This document shows, piece after piece, positions 1 to 7,689 of a DNA stretch of 64,000 nt. A program made the position numbers and the translations under genes. This DNA comes from Paludibacteraceae bacterium (GTDB lineage Bacteria; Bacteroidota; Bacteroidia; Bacteroidales; Paludibacteraceae). Position 1 is the first letter of the stretch, and every line of letters begins with the position of its first letter. The notes under the pieces were generated by a model. It worked only from the letters and a program-made list of their open reading frames with translations. It was not told the DNA's origin and did not search any database. The DNA lies in the NCBI GenBank assembly GCA_017527905.1, contig JAFXPK010000041.1:37153-101152 (forward strand). Direction: 5' to 3'.

Positions 1-142
1 AAGCGTAGAGATCGTTTCCTTGAACGGTGCGGTTAAGGCTTGCAGCGTTGTGAACAACCAAGTAAACGTTTCTGATTTGGCAGCTGGTGAGTATGTTATC
101 ATCGTTAACAAGAACATCACTGGCAAGTTCATCAAGAAATAA
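1..142 (+). CDS. C-terminal end of a T9SS-secreted protein (partial, 5' end outside window)
   Basis: Reading from base 2 gives 46 residues ending at the TAA at 140-142. They contain VEIVSLNG, then a short variable stretch, then VSDLAAGEYVIIV, and finish GKFIKK. This is the usual layout of a type A T9SS C-terminal sorting domain: a beta-strand with a sequence-or-style Gly, an L-x-x-G-x-Y turn and a basic last strand. The protein would cross the outer membrane through the SprA translocon and lose the domain there. The catalytic or binding part lies outside the window and cannot be named. Codons ending in T (GTT, GCT, TCT) are frequent, as in other apparently highly expressed genes here. A strong terminator follows directly. 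Confidence 0.75.
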   Translation, partial: SVEIVSLNGAVKACSVVNNQVNVSDLAAGEYVIIVNKNITGKFIKK

Positions 143-163
143 TCTCTGAGATTATAACATACG

Positions 164-200
164 AAAGCGGGAAGGCTCATTAGCTTTCCCGCTTTTTTTA
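164..200 (+). terminator. Rho-independent terminator
   Basis: A perfect 10-bp stem (AAAGCGGGAA at 164-173 with TTCCCGCTTT at 186-195) encloses a 12-base loop and runs into a T tract. It lies 21 bases after the stop of the T9SS cargo gene. Confidence 0.9.
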
Positions 201-339
201 TACGCAATGGCGAGCGCCACACCCTCCTTCCACACAAACCATCATTTATAGTTAAGAATTAAGAGTTAAGAGTTGTGTGTTGTATGTGCACATGCGGGGA
301 CGGGTTAGTCCAGCCAACACCCCCTCAACTAATTCAAAA

Positions 340-363
340 TTGACTTCGTCGAACTATCGTTTC
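340..363 (+). repeat. 24-base dispersed element, copy 1
   Basis: Starts TTGAC, then two variable bases (TT here), then CGTCGAACTATCGTTTC. Flanked on both sides by AATTCAAAATT. The same element occurs at 519-542, 17200-17223 (reverse), 28685-28708 (reverse) and partly at 27437-27452. Confidence 0.8.
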
Positions 364-518
364 ATAATTCAAAATTTTCATGGCCTTCAGAGCCTCAATT
401 TCAATCGCAAACACACAAGGCGGTCACTTACATGTCAGAAGGGAAATGATGCGGCCAAAAGGCAAAAATAAGCCCCAAAAACCGCAACGGGTCTTCCAGC
501 CCCACAACTAATTCTTAA

Positions 519-542
519 TTGACTTCGTCGAACTATCGTTTC
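519..542 (+). repeat. 24-base dispersed element, copy 2
   Basis: Identical to copy 1 across the 24-base core, with variable bases TT. It ends 10 bases beyond the trkH stop codon (trkH is on the minus strand and ends at 553). Flanking arms are AATTCTTAATT and AAAATTC. Confidence 0.8.
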
Positions 543-552
543 AAAATTCTCC

Positions 553-2019
553 TCATCTTAGCTTCCAGAAATGGGAGGTGAAGAGCAACAAAATAGTATA
601 GATCTCCAAACGTCCAATCAGCATCAATACGGAAAGGAGCCATTTGCCGGTGATAGGCACATCAGCATAATTGACCGCAGGACCTGTGATACCGAAACCA
701 GGACCATTATTTGAGATGGCGGACAGGCAAGAGCCAAGCGCAGAATCGAAATCCATGCCGGTCAACGTCAGGGCGAAAGTCCCCGCCAAAAACAGCAAGG
801 CGAATATGAAAAAGAATGCCAGCACACGCACCACCAACTCCATCGACATCAGGCGGGAAGAAACCTTCAAGGGAAGGATAGCGTTAGGATGGGAGTGCAG
901 ACGCAACTCATTCCCCGCATTCTTCACAGCGATGATGAGACGAATCAGTTTGGCACCTCCACTGGAGGAACCCGCACACGCGCCACTGAACATCATGATG
1001 GCTGTAGGGATCCAAAAAGGAGCGCCCCACCCTACGTAATCACAATATGTACCTTGATAGCCACAAGAGGAGAATATGCTCGTCACATGGAACAGAGCCG
1101 CCCTAAAGGCGCCCTCATAGGTGGAAGGCATCTGCGCCGTCAACACGTGGCATGGGTTTTCCACCAGCATAATATAAAAGATAACGACAAGCACCAACGT
1201 GAAAATACCATACCAATGAAACTCCTCATTGACACGGAAAACCTTCCACTCCCCTACGCTCGCCATAAAATACAAGGCGAAGTTAACGCCAGCCAAGAAC
1301 ATGAAAATGGAGGCCACATACTCCAGGTAGGGAGAGTTGAAGTAGGCGAAATTAGCCTGATGCGTACTGAAACCACCCGTACCGACCGTCGTCATAGCAT
1401 GGCAGACCGCATCGTAGAACGACATCGGGCCGATGAAGTAGAAGAGTACACAGACTGCGGTCAGGATAGCATATATCAGGAAAATACCTCTTGCGGTCTC
1501 TTGTGTCTTCGGACGCAGCTTGCGCATGGCGACGCTGGTCGCCTCCGTAGAGAAAAGTTGGGTGTTATTCCTATTGTAGGAGGGAAGCAAAGCGATAGAG
1601 AACAGCATGATACCTAATCCGCCCATCCATTGCTGCAGACTACGCCAGAAGAGGATGCCATGAGGTTGCTCCTCGATATTATTCAACACGGAAGCCCCCG
1701 TCGTCGTGAAACCGGACATCGTCTCGAAGAAAGCGTCCGCCGCCGTATCGGTCGTCCCATAAATCATGAACGGGAGCATGCCGAAAAGGGAGAAGACCAC
1801 CCATGCCCCGGAGATGATGATATAGCAATCCTTCCTAGTCAGAGACCCCTTATTCTTTCTATTGGACCAAAAGAGGAATCCGCCACAAGCGCCAGCCAGA
1901 CACGTAGGCGCCAGCAAAGCAAGCAAATCCGCCTCGCCATAACAAAACGAGATAATGGTGGAGAGCGCCATGAACATAGCCTCCATCAAAAGGAGAACTC
2001 CAAAAACCTTTTTTTTCAT
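553..2019 (-). CDS. trkH: TrkH-type potassium uptake channel subunit
   Basis: A 488-residue inner-membrane protein of the Trk/Ktr/HKT superfamily, which imports K+ through a pore made of four membrane-pore-membrane repeats. The selectivity-filter segments are visible: SGFTTTGAS (near residue 105), TTVGTGGFST (near 215), CAGSSSGGAK (near 350) and SNNGPGFG (near 440). Full length for the family. The gating partner TrkA, a cytoplasmic NAD-binding ring, is not in the window. The gene sits 28 bases after the permease gene and probably shares the rbfA-permease-trkH transcript. Confidence 0.93.
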   Translation of the reverse strand: MKKKVFGVLLLMEAMFMALSTIISFCYGEADLLALLAPTCLAGACGGFLFWSNRKNKGSLTRKDCYIIISGAWVVFSLFGMLPFMIYGTTDTAADAFFETMSGFTTTGASVLNNIEEQPHGILFWRSLQQWMGGLGIMLFSIALLPSYNRNNTQLFSTEATSVAMRKLRPKTQETARGIFLIYAILTAVCVLFYFIGPMSFYDAVCHAMTTVGTGGFSTHQANFAYFNSPYLEYVASIFMFLAGVNFALYFMASVGEWKVFRVNEEFHWYGIFTLVLVVIFYIMLVENPCHVLTAQMPSTYEGAFRAALFHVTSIFSSCGYQGTYCDYVGWGAPFWIPTAIMMFSGACAGSSSGGAKLIRLIIAVKNAGNELRLHSHPNAILPLKVSSRLMSMELVVRVLAFFFIFALLFLAGTFALTLTGMDFDSALGSCLSAISNNGPGFGITGPAVNYADVPITGKWLLSVLMLIGRLEIYTILLLFTSHFWKLR

Positions 2020-2047
2020 CTTATTACCATCACTCCATTTAATGAAA

Positions 2048-3274
2048 CTAAGCGGTTTTCCGCCCCATATACTTCGTCGGGAACCATGAGATAAGCAAAC
2101 CTATCAGCAAGGAAGAGAGCAGAACTATCAGCACATCCAAAAGACTGATGCTAATAGGATAAGCGTCGACGACGAACCCGCCCTCGTCACCATTGCCAAG
2201 TTTGATGATCCCCAACCACTTCTGCAAACCGCAGAGAATCAAACCCACAGAAACGCCGACAACAGTGCCGAGCACAGAGATGAGCCACCCCTCAAGCAAA
2301 AAGACCTGACGGACAAAACCGTTGGTGGCACCCATATTGCGCAAAGTGTCGATATCCTCTTTCTTCTCCAATATCAGCATGGTAAGGGAACCGATCAGAT
2401 TGAACACCGCGATCAGCAAGATAAAGACAAGGATAAGGAAAGAGATCCACTTCTCAATCTTCATCATCCGATAGAAGTCCTCATGCTGCTGTTCCCTGCT
2501 CTGCACCCTAAAGGAAGGTCCCAACGTTTCCGAAACCACACGTAATGCATCATCCATGTCGACGTCACGCGAGAGTTTAAGTTCCAACGACGTCACCTCA
2601 TCGTCCGCATAACCTAACAGCCGGCGAGCGAAGGAGAGGTCCACAAACGCATACTTGGAATCGATCTCCAACTGATTCGTGGCATAAATGCCCACAACGA
2701 ACAGTTGTTGTTCCTCAAACGCCTTCTCAGGATTCGCCAGATTGATCTTAACATCATGTTTAGGCACATACAATGAAACGGGACGGGAGAAGCCCAACGC
2801 CACGTCAATCTGGTTCGCCAGCGCACCTCCAACAACCAAGCCATATGACTCATCCTCCCGCAAGACGAACTGACCCACCTGCATCACATCATTCACGTTC
2901 GTCAGCTCACCATACGAATCGGAGACCCCCTTCACCGTAACCATCGTCTGCCTTTCGGAATTTCGTATCAAAGCGTTCTCCTCCATGACATCACAGGCCA
3001 CCTCAACAAAATCGAGAGACTTCACCTTTCGCACACATTCATCCGAGGAGTGGAAGGTTTTCCCCTCCACCAAGGTGATTTTGACGTCAGGATCAAATGC
3101 ATTGAACAGGTCCTCAATCAATTGCTGGAAACCATTGTAGCCGGAAAGGACACAAATAAGCGCCATCGTCGCCACACAGATGCCTCCCGCACAGATGGCG
3201 GATATGACATTGATGGCGTTATGGTCTTTGCGGGAAAAGAGATATCGTAAAGCTATGAATAACTGAAGCTTCAT
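2048..3274 (-). CDS. FtsX-family ABC transporter permease (LolC/LolE type)
   Basis: A 408-residue permease with an N-terminal membrane helix (about 20-45), a large periplasmic MacB-like domain (about 50-270) and three C-terminal helices (about 270-400). This is the MacB/LolC/LolE arrangement. Such proteins work with a LolD ATPase to release lipoproteins from the inner membrane; a LolD-type ATPase is encoded at 16543 but not adjacent. The start codon overlaps the rbfA stop as ATGA, indicating translational coupling. Its role in lipoprotein release is inferred from family; a drug or peptide exporter cannot be excluded. Confidence 0.85.
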   Translation of the reverse strand: MKLQLFIALRYLFSRKDHNAINVISAICAGGICVATMALICVLSGYNGFQQLIEDLFNAFDPDVKITLVEGKTFHSSDECVRKVKSLDFVEVACDVMEENALIRNSERQTMVTVKGVSDSYGELTNVNDVMQVGQFVLREDESYGLVVGGALANQIDVALGFSRPVSLYVPKHDVKINLANPEKAFEEQQLFVVGIYATNQLEIDSKYAFVDLSFARRLLGYADDEVTSLELKLSRDVDMDDALRVVSETLGPSFRVQSREQQHEDFYRMMKIEKWISFLILVFILLIAVFNLIGSLTMLILEKKEDIDTLRNMGATNGFVRQVFLLEGWLISVLGTVVGVSVGLILCGLQKWLGIIKLGNGDEGGFVVDAYPISISLLDVLIVLLSSLLIGLLISWFPTKYMGRKTA

Positions 3275-3615
3275 TTCTTATCCAAGCCCAAAAGGCGATC
3301 TATATTCTCCAGATAATCAAGAGAGTCGTCCAAGAAGAAGTGCAACTCCGGCACCTGGCGCAACTGGTAGCGCGTACGCTGGGAAAGGTCATAGCGTATC
3401 GACTTCGTGGCCCCCTGGATCATCTCCAAAAACTCCGACTGCTTCTCGCTAGGAAAAATGCTCAAGTAAACCTTGGCGACGCTAAGGTCCGGTGACACGG
3501 AGACGGAAGTGACGGAAATCAGGACACCGCCCTGTGACTTCGTGAACTTCTGGAAAATATCGCCCAATTCCTTCTGGACGAGTCTGTCTATCTTATTTTT
3601 TCTTGTTGATTCCAT
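3271..3615 (-). CDS. rbfA: Ribosome-binding factor A
   Basis: A 114-residue protein, normal size for RbfA, a single KH-like domain factor that binds the 30S subunit and helps mature the 5' end of 16S rRNA. Recognisable features are the N-terminal RVQKELGDIF-like helix (here LVQKELGDIFQ), the strand SVTSVSVSPDLSVAKVYLS and the C-terminal VPELHFFLDDSLD segment. First gene of the rbfA-permease-trkH operon. A -7 box TACCTTTG lies about 30 bases upstream on the minus strand. Confidence 0.93.
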   Translation of the reverse strand: MESTRKNKIDRLVQKELGDIFQKFTKSQGGVLISVTSVSVSPDLSVAKVYLSIFPSEKQSEFLEMIQGATKSIRYDLSQRTRYQLRQVPELHFFLDDSLDYLENIDRLLGLDKK

Positions 3616-3636
3616 CGCATTTCAAACATTAAGAAT

Positions 3637-3652
3637 TATCTTTGCAAAGGTA
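3637..3652. promoter_or_regulatory. Back-to-back -7 boxes between rbfA and dprA
   Basis: TATCTTTG on the plus strand (3637-3644) abuts TACCTTTG on the minus strand (3652-3645). Both fit the Bacteroidetes -7 consensus TAnnTTTG. The matching -33 boxes are weak: on the minus strand TTTA with a 21-base spacer, and none clear on the plus strand. The minus-strand box sits correctly for rbfA; the plus-strand one would give dprA a leader of about 75 bases. Confidence 0.45.
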
Positions 3653-3727
3653 ATATAAAAATCGTATCTGTGGTAAAGCGGAGGCAAGACTACCAAAAAT
3701 ACGAAAATTTCTATTTGTTTATACTTC

Positions 3728-4840
3728 ATGGAATCAGATTTATTGTATCAGATCGCCTTGACGATGGCGAAAGGTGTGGGCACTCATACCATAAGAAAAC
3801 TCGTCAGCATATTGGGTAGCGAAAAGGAGGTGTTCGAATGTCCTCGCAAGGAGTTGGAGAACATTCAGGGAATCGGTGCCATCACCGCCAAGAGCATAAA
3901 GGACCCGCAACTCCTGAAACGTGCGGAGAAGGAAATCTCCTTCCTGCAGAAGACAAGTGCGAAGGCTATTCCCTTCGGCAGCGACGAATACCCGTCACGG
4001 ATGAAGGAGTGCGTCGATGCGCCTTACATACTTTACACGAAGGGAAAGATGGCGCTGAACGGAGGACACTTCATCGGAATCGTCGGAACACGGAAGATGA
4101 CCCCCTACGGGAAGAATATTTGCGAGGAGATCGTCTCTTCGTTGGCGCACAAATACCCGGACCTAAGCGTCATCAGCGGACTGGCCTACGGAGTGGACGG
4201 ATGCGCACACAAAAAGGCCGTGGATCTGGGCATCCAAACGATCGGTGTGGTCGGACACGGACTCGACATGATCTACCCCGCAAGGCATAGGGCGCTATCG
4301 TACAAGATGATGGAGAAAGGCGGCATGGTGACCGAGTTCCGCTCAGAATGTGTCGTGGATAAAAAGAATTTCGTCTCCCGAAACCGCATCATCGCCGGGC
4401 TATGCGACGTCATCCTCGTCGTGGAGTCCGGAGAGAAGGGAGGGGCTCTCTTCACCGCAGAATTCGCCAACTCGTACAACAAAGATGTTTGCGCCATACC
4501 CGGACGCATAGGGGATCTCTATTCCGCGGGATGCAACAAACTCATAAAGAGCAACCAAGCGACCATGGTGGAGACCGCGGAGGAGATCGAACAACTGATG
4601 AACTGGGACATCAAGGAGAAAGAGCAAACCGACCTGAGCATCTCCAAGTTCATGCGACTGACCGACCAGGAGAAGATCATCGTCGAAGCCCTACAGATAG
4701 ACGAGAGGATGGACATGAACCAATTGTCGAGGAAAACACAGATACCGTTCGGGCAATTATCCTCCCTGCTATTCGACATGGAGATGAAGGACCTCGTCTG
4801 CTCAGCGCCCGGCAACCGGTACATCCTTTCGAGACATTGA
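3728..4840 (+). CDS. dprA: DNA processing protein DprA
   Basis: A 370-residue DprA/Smf protein. DprA binds incoming single-stranded DNA during natural transformation and loads RecA. An N-terminal helix-hairpin-helix region (IQGIGAITAK, near 45) is followed by the Rossmann-fold core with GIVGTRKMTPYG, ISGLAYGVDGCAH, GVVGHGLDMIYP, FVSRNRIIAGL and SGEKGGALFTA. A C-terminal winged-helix (DML1-like) domain covers about 305-370. All the nucleic-acid-binding glycine-rich motifs are intact. It stands alone, between the divergent rbfA operon and the convergent TonB-domain gene. Confidence 0.95.
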   Translation: MESDLLYQIALTMAKGVGTHTIRKLVSILGSEKEVFECPRKELENIQGIGAITAKSIKDPQLLKRAEKEISFLQKTSAKAIPFGSDEYPSRMKECVDAPYILYTKGKMALNGGHFIGIVGTRKMTPYGKNICEEIVSSLAHKYPDLSVISGLAYGVDGCAHKKAVDLGIQTIGVVGHGLDMIYPARHRALSYKMMEKGGMVTEFRSECVVDKKNFVSRNRIIAGLCDVILVVESGEKGGALFTAEFANSYNKDVCAIPGRIGDLYSAGCNKLIKSNQATMVETAEEIEQLMNWDIKEKEQTDLSISKFMRLTDQEKIIVEALQIDERMDMNQLSRKTQIPFGQLSSLLFDMEMKDLVCSAPGNRYILSRH

Positions 4841-4852
4841 GGAAACGAACAA

Positions 4853-4880
4853 GGGCGTTGAGTAATACCACCCAACGCCC
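4853..4880. terminator. Possible shared terminator hairpin between convergent genes
   Basis: GGGCGTTG (4853-4860) pairs with CAACGCCC (4873-4880) around a 12-base loop, midway between the ends of dprA and the TonB-domain gene. Neither side has a good T tract, so termination is only a guess from position. Confidence 0.4.
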
Positions 4881-4905
4881 CCGCGATATTCAGTTGGACC
4901 CTTGC

Positions 4906-5310
4906 CTACTTCTCCAGCACCTTGTTAGGCAAATGGAACACTATCGGCAATGTCAATGAAGTCCGAACTTCCTTGCCGTCCTTCATTGCTGGCGTCCACT
5001 TAGGCATTTCACGCACCACCTTCATGGCCACATTGTCCAAATCGGCAGAGACTCCCTTCTCGACCTTCACGTCTCCGATAGAGCCGTCCTTCTCAACCAC
5101 AAACGAGACAAACACCTTGCCCGTTTCATTGTTCTTCAAAGCCGATTCCGGATAAGTCACGTTGGTCCGCAAATAGTTCGACAGTCCTTCATTCCCGCCC
5201 GGGAAAGAAGCCTCACGAGAGAAGCTATCCTTGTCAGAGGCGTACAAAGAAGTGACACTCGCTCCCACGAAGACGAATGCCAGAATGAAAAATTGAATAA
5301 CCCGGTTCAT
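4906..5310 (-). CDS. Small periplasmic TonB C-terminal-domain protein
   Basis: A 134-residue protein with an N-terminal signal or anchor segment (about 5-24) and a TonB C-terminal domain (about 45-130). The domain shows VTYPESALKNNETGKVFVSF, DGSIGDVKVEKG, LDNVAMKVVREMPKWTPA and VRTSLTLPIVF. These are typical of the energy-transducer domain that contacts TonB boxes of outer-membrane receptors. It lacks the long proline-rich spacer of full TonB, so it would not span the periplasm. It may be an accessory or a substrate-modifying protein. It lies 20 bases after the nucleoside kinase gene on the same strand. Confidence 0.8.
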   Translation of the reverse strand: MNRVIQFFILAFVFVGASVTSLYASDKDSFSREASFPGGNEGLSNYLRTNVTYPESALKNNETGKVFVSFVVEKDGSIGDVKVEKGVSADLDNVAMKVVREMPKWTPAMKDGKEVRTSLTLPIVFHLPNKVLEK

Positions 5311-5330
5311 GACAATTGTTCTTTTATGAA

Positions 5331-7004
5331 TTAATAAGAAAACGTACTACCTCCCAAGAACTCCCTCAAGAGGGAAGTGAACGGAATCTCCGTCTCCTGG
5401 ATAGGACTGAAATACTTCAGGAAGTTCTGCAGCCTATGCACTTCGGAATACTCCACGCAATTCTGAGGAACCTCCATCAAGATCGGCTCAGCGAACTTCT
5501 TCAAGACACTAAGCTCGAAGATCAGAGCCGAGTTGAACATCGCATCCGCATTCTCCTGGTAAGGGAAGATCCACTTCTCCTCACCCGCATTCACCTTCGG
5601 CCAGCGACTGATGGTGTCGAGCGCGGAATAGCCACGGTACTTATAGTCACGGATAATACGGCGGAGCAATCGGTTGTCCGTCGTCGGTATCCAGTTATGA
5701 TTGTCGAACGAGATGGTCGTCAACGCCGACACATACACCTTGAATTTGCGCTCCGCCGGGATTTCCGAAGTGAGGGTCGGGTTCAAGGCATGGATGCCCT
5801 CCACCACCAAGATATCATTCGGCCCCAGCTTAATCGTATTGCCTCTGTATTCCCGCTGGCCCGTCTCGAAATTGAACGTAGGAAGGCTCACCTCCTCGCC
5901 CGCCAGCATCTTCTTCAGATGATCATTGAAAAGCTCCAGATCGAGCGCATAGAGAGACTCAAAGTCATAGTCGCCATGCTCATCCCGCGGAGTCTTGTCG
6001 CGTGACACGAAGTAATCGTCCATCGAGAGAGGCGTAGGCCGCCTCCCATTCACCGCAAGAGCAATACTCAAACGCTTACTGAAAGTGGTTTTACCGGAAG
6101 AGGAAGGCCCCGAAACCAAGACCAGTTTCACTGTGCCTCGCTCACAGATATCGTCCGCTATCTTCGTGATCTTCTTCTCCTGCAGAGCCTCCGCGATCTT
6201 GATCACGTCAGACATGACACGCTTCTTCTTGATCAACGAATTCATGTTCCCCACATTGCTGAGGCCCATGATCTCATTCCATTCGGTATATTCGCTGAAG
6301 GTTTCGAACAACTTGTCCTGGTTCACCTCCTCACTCAGTTTGGTGGTATCCTTCCTATCCGGCACACGGAGGAACATACCGTCCTTATAAGGGGTCAGGT
6401 CGAACACATCCACATAACCCGTGGAAGGAGCCAAAGGACCTATGTACCAATCCATCAGGCCATCCAACTCATAGACCTTCGTATACAATTCGCCCAAAGA
6501 CTTCAGCAGAAGGGAGACATCCGTAGCCCCACGCTTCTCGAATGCGGCGATCGCCTCCTCGGTAGGGATCATCCGCATGACGAACGGATAATCCATCGCG
6601 ATGATCTTCCTCATCTCCTCCTTGATACGCTCCGTCAACTCCGTGGTGATCTTCTGGTCCGACCTCAACAGCTTACAATAATAGCCGTTGGCGATCGGGT
6701 GGTCCAAACGGATCTCCGCCCCAGGGAACAAGGTGTAGAAAGCCTTGCACAGGATAAACGACAACGAACGCACGTAGGCACGTCTACCGGCAGGCACATC
6801 ATTGCTCTGGAACTCTATTCTTTTCGGATTATATATCTTAAACTTCAAATCGCGCGTCACATTGTTCACCTGAACAACGAAAGGCTTCCCATTCAACGGC
6901 ACATTCAAATCCTTGTATACATCCAACAAACTCGTACCCATAGGGTAGCTGTACTTCCTTTGCGTATTCACGCAAAAAACATCAACCATGTTACTCATAA
7001 TCAA
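5331..7004 (-). CDS. TGS-domain nucleoside (uridine) kinase-like protein
   Basis: 557 residues. An N-terminal TGS-like domain (about 5-70) and a threonyl-tRNA-synthetase-like editing region with HPIANGYY (near 100) precede a phosphoribulokinase/uridine kinase domain (about 290-480). That domain carries Walker A GPSSSGKTT (near 299-307), the MDDYFVSRDKTPRDEHGDYDFE substrate region and VVEGIHALNP. The family is widespread in Bacteroidetes and Firmicutes and annotated as a nucleoside kinase; the natural substrate is not firmly known to me. The start is ambiguous: ATGs at 7004, 6998 and 6989 are all possible. Confidence 0.88.
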   Translation of the reverse strand: MIMSNMVDVFCVNTQRKYSYPMGTSLLDVYKDLNVPLNGKPFVVQVNNVTRDLKFKIYNPKRIEFQSNDVPAGRRAYVRSLSFILCKAFYTLFPGAEIRLDHPIANGYYCKLLRSDQKITTELTERIKEEMRKIIAMDYPFVMRMIPTEEAIAAFEKRGATDVSLLLKSLGELYTKVYELDGLMDWYIGPLAPSTGYVDVFDLTPYKDGMFLRVPDRKDTTKLSEEVNQDKLFETFSEYTEWNEIMGLSNVGNMNSLIKKKRVMSDVIKIAEALQEKKITKIADDICERGTVKLVLVSGPSSSGKTTFSKRLSIALAVNGRRPTPLSMDDYFVSRDKTPRDEHGDYDFESLYALDLELFNDHLKKMLAGEEVSLPTFNFETGQREYRGNTIKLGPNDILVVEGIHALNPTLTSEIPAERKFKVYVSALTTISFDNHNWIPTTDNRLLRRIIRDYKYRGYSALDTISRWPKVNAGEEKWIFPYQENADAMFNSALIFELSVLKKFAEPILMEVPQNCVEYSEVHRLQNFLKYFSPIQETEIPFTSLLREFLGGSTFSY

Positions 7005-7048
7005 CTCAAATTACTTACATTCAACAAAAAAGAGCTCTCCTTTCCGCT

Positions 7049-7528
7049 CTAAAATCCGGACTCATACAAATCGAACTCCTTCATAAAAGCCTTCATGTTA
7101 TCCAAGAAAACCTTTTCCTTCTCAGCTGACCGCATTGCGAAATCCATCTTGACCGAATTCACACGATTCTCCAAATATTCGCCGCTCTCGCCTGCCTTAA
7201 TGGCATCCAGCACCGGAGGGAAATCATTCTCGTAAAACGAGACATACGTGGAAACGAAATCCACAGCGGATTGCCGACACGCATCATTTCCGCTGCAATC
7301 CGACATGCCTTGAAGGGCCTCCAGCGAAGACATGGCCGCATCATAGCCTCCCGTATACGATTCACTCACCTTCCCGTAATCAATCGGGGAGGAAAGAGTC
7401 TCCACAAAACGGTTATGCGCCTGCACGACCGAACTAACCTCTTTCGAGACCTTCTCGAAATAATCCGCCGGAACGGTACACGCCACCATCGAAAGCGCCA
7501 GCACAAGTCCTAAAAACAATTTTCTCAT
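7049..7528 (-). CDS. Small lipoprotein of unknown function
   Basis: 159 residues. A type II signal peptide ends in SMVAC (Cys at 17), so the protein is a lipoprotein. The mature part is predicted to be alpha-helical, with two further cysteines close together (SDCSGNDAC, near 93-98) that could form a disulfide. No family recognised. It lies 44 bases upstream of the nucleoside kinase gene on the same strand and may be cotranscribed. Confidence 0.75.
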   Translation of the reverse strand: MRKLFLGLVLALSMVACTVPADYFEKVSKEVSSVVQAHNRFVETLSSPIDYGKVSESYTGGYDAAMSSLEALQGMSDCSGNDACRQSAVDFVSTYVSFYENDFPPVLDAIKAGESGEYLENRVNSVKMDFAMRSAEKEKVFLDNMKAFMKEFDLYESGF

Positions 7529-7689
7529 AAGATATCTACAATTAGCTATTTACTTACAGAGTGTTTAATATCCCATGCATAAAGATATAAAAACTTATGA
7601 AAAAAAAAGCATTCATGAAGATTTTGATACAAAAGAAAATTAAATTTGTAATACAATAGAGAAAAAGAGTATCAAAACACACAAAGTAT

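Larger units (their letters stand above)
201..552. other. Intergenic region with two copies of a 24-base dispersed element
   Basis: No convincing gene lies here; the only open frame (277-471) shows no recognisable motif and runs through the repeats. The stretch holds an AT-rich direct repeat (AGTTAAGAATTAAGAGTTAA, from about 249) and two copies of the 24-base element described separately (340-363 and 519-542). Each copy is flanked by AATTC-type AT-rich arms. Confidence 0.6.

Noticed and set aside
277..471. 64-residue open frame in the first intergenic region
   Set aside because: It runs through the dispersed repeat, has no recognisable motif and no credible promoter or ribosome-binding context.
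889..1617. 242-residue open frame antisense to trkH
   Set aside because: Opposite intact TrkH pore motifs and without protein-like hydrophobic pattern.
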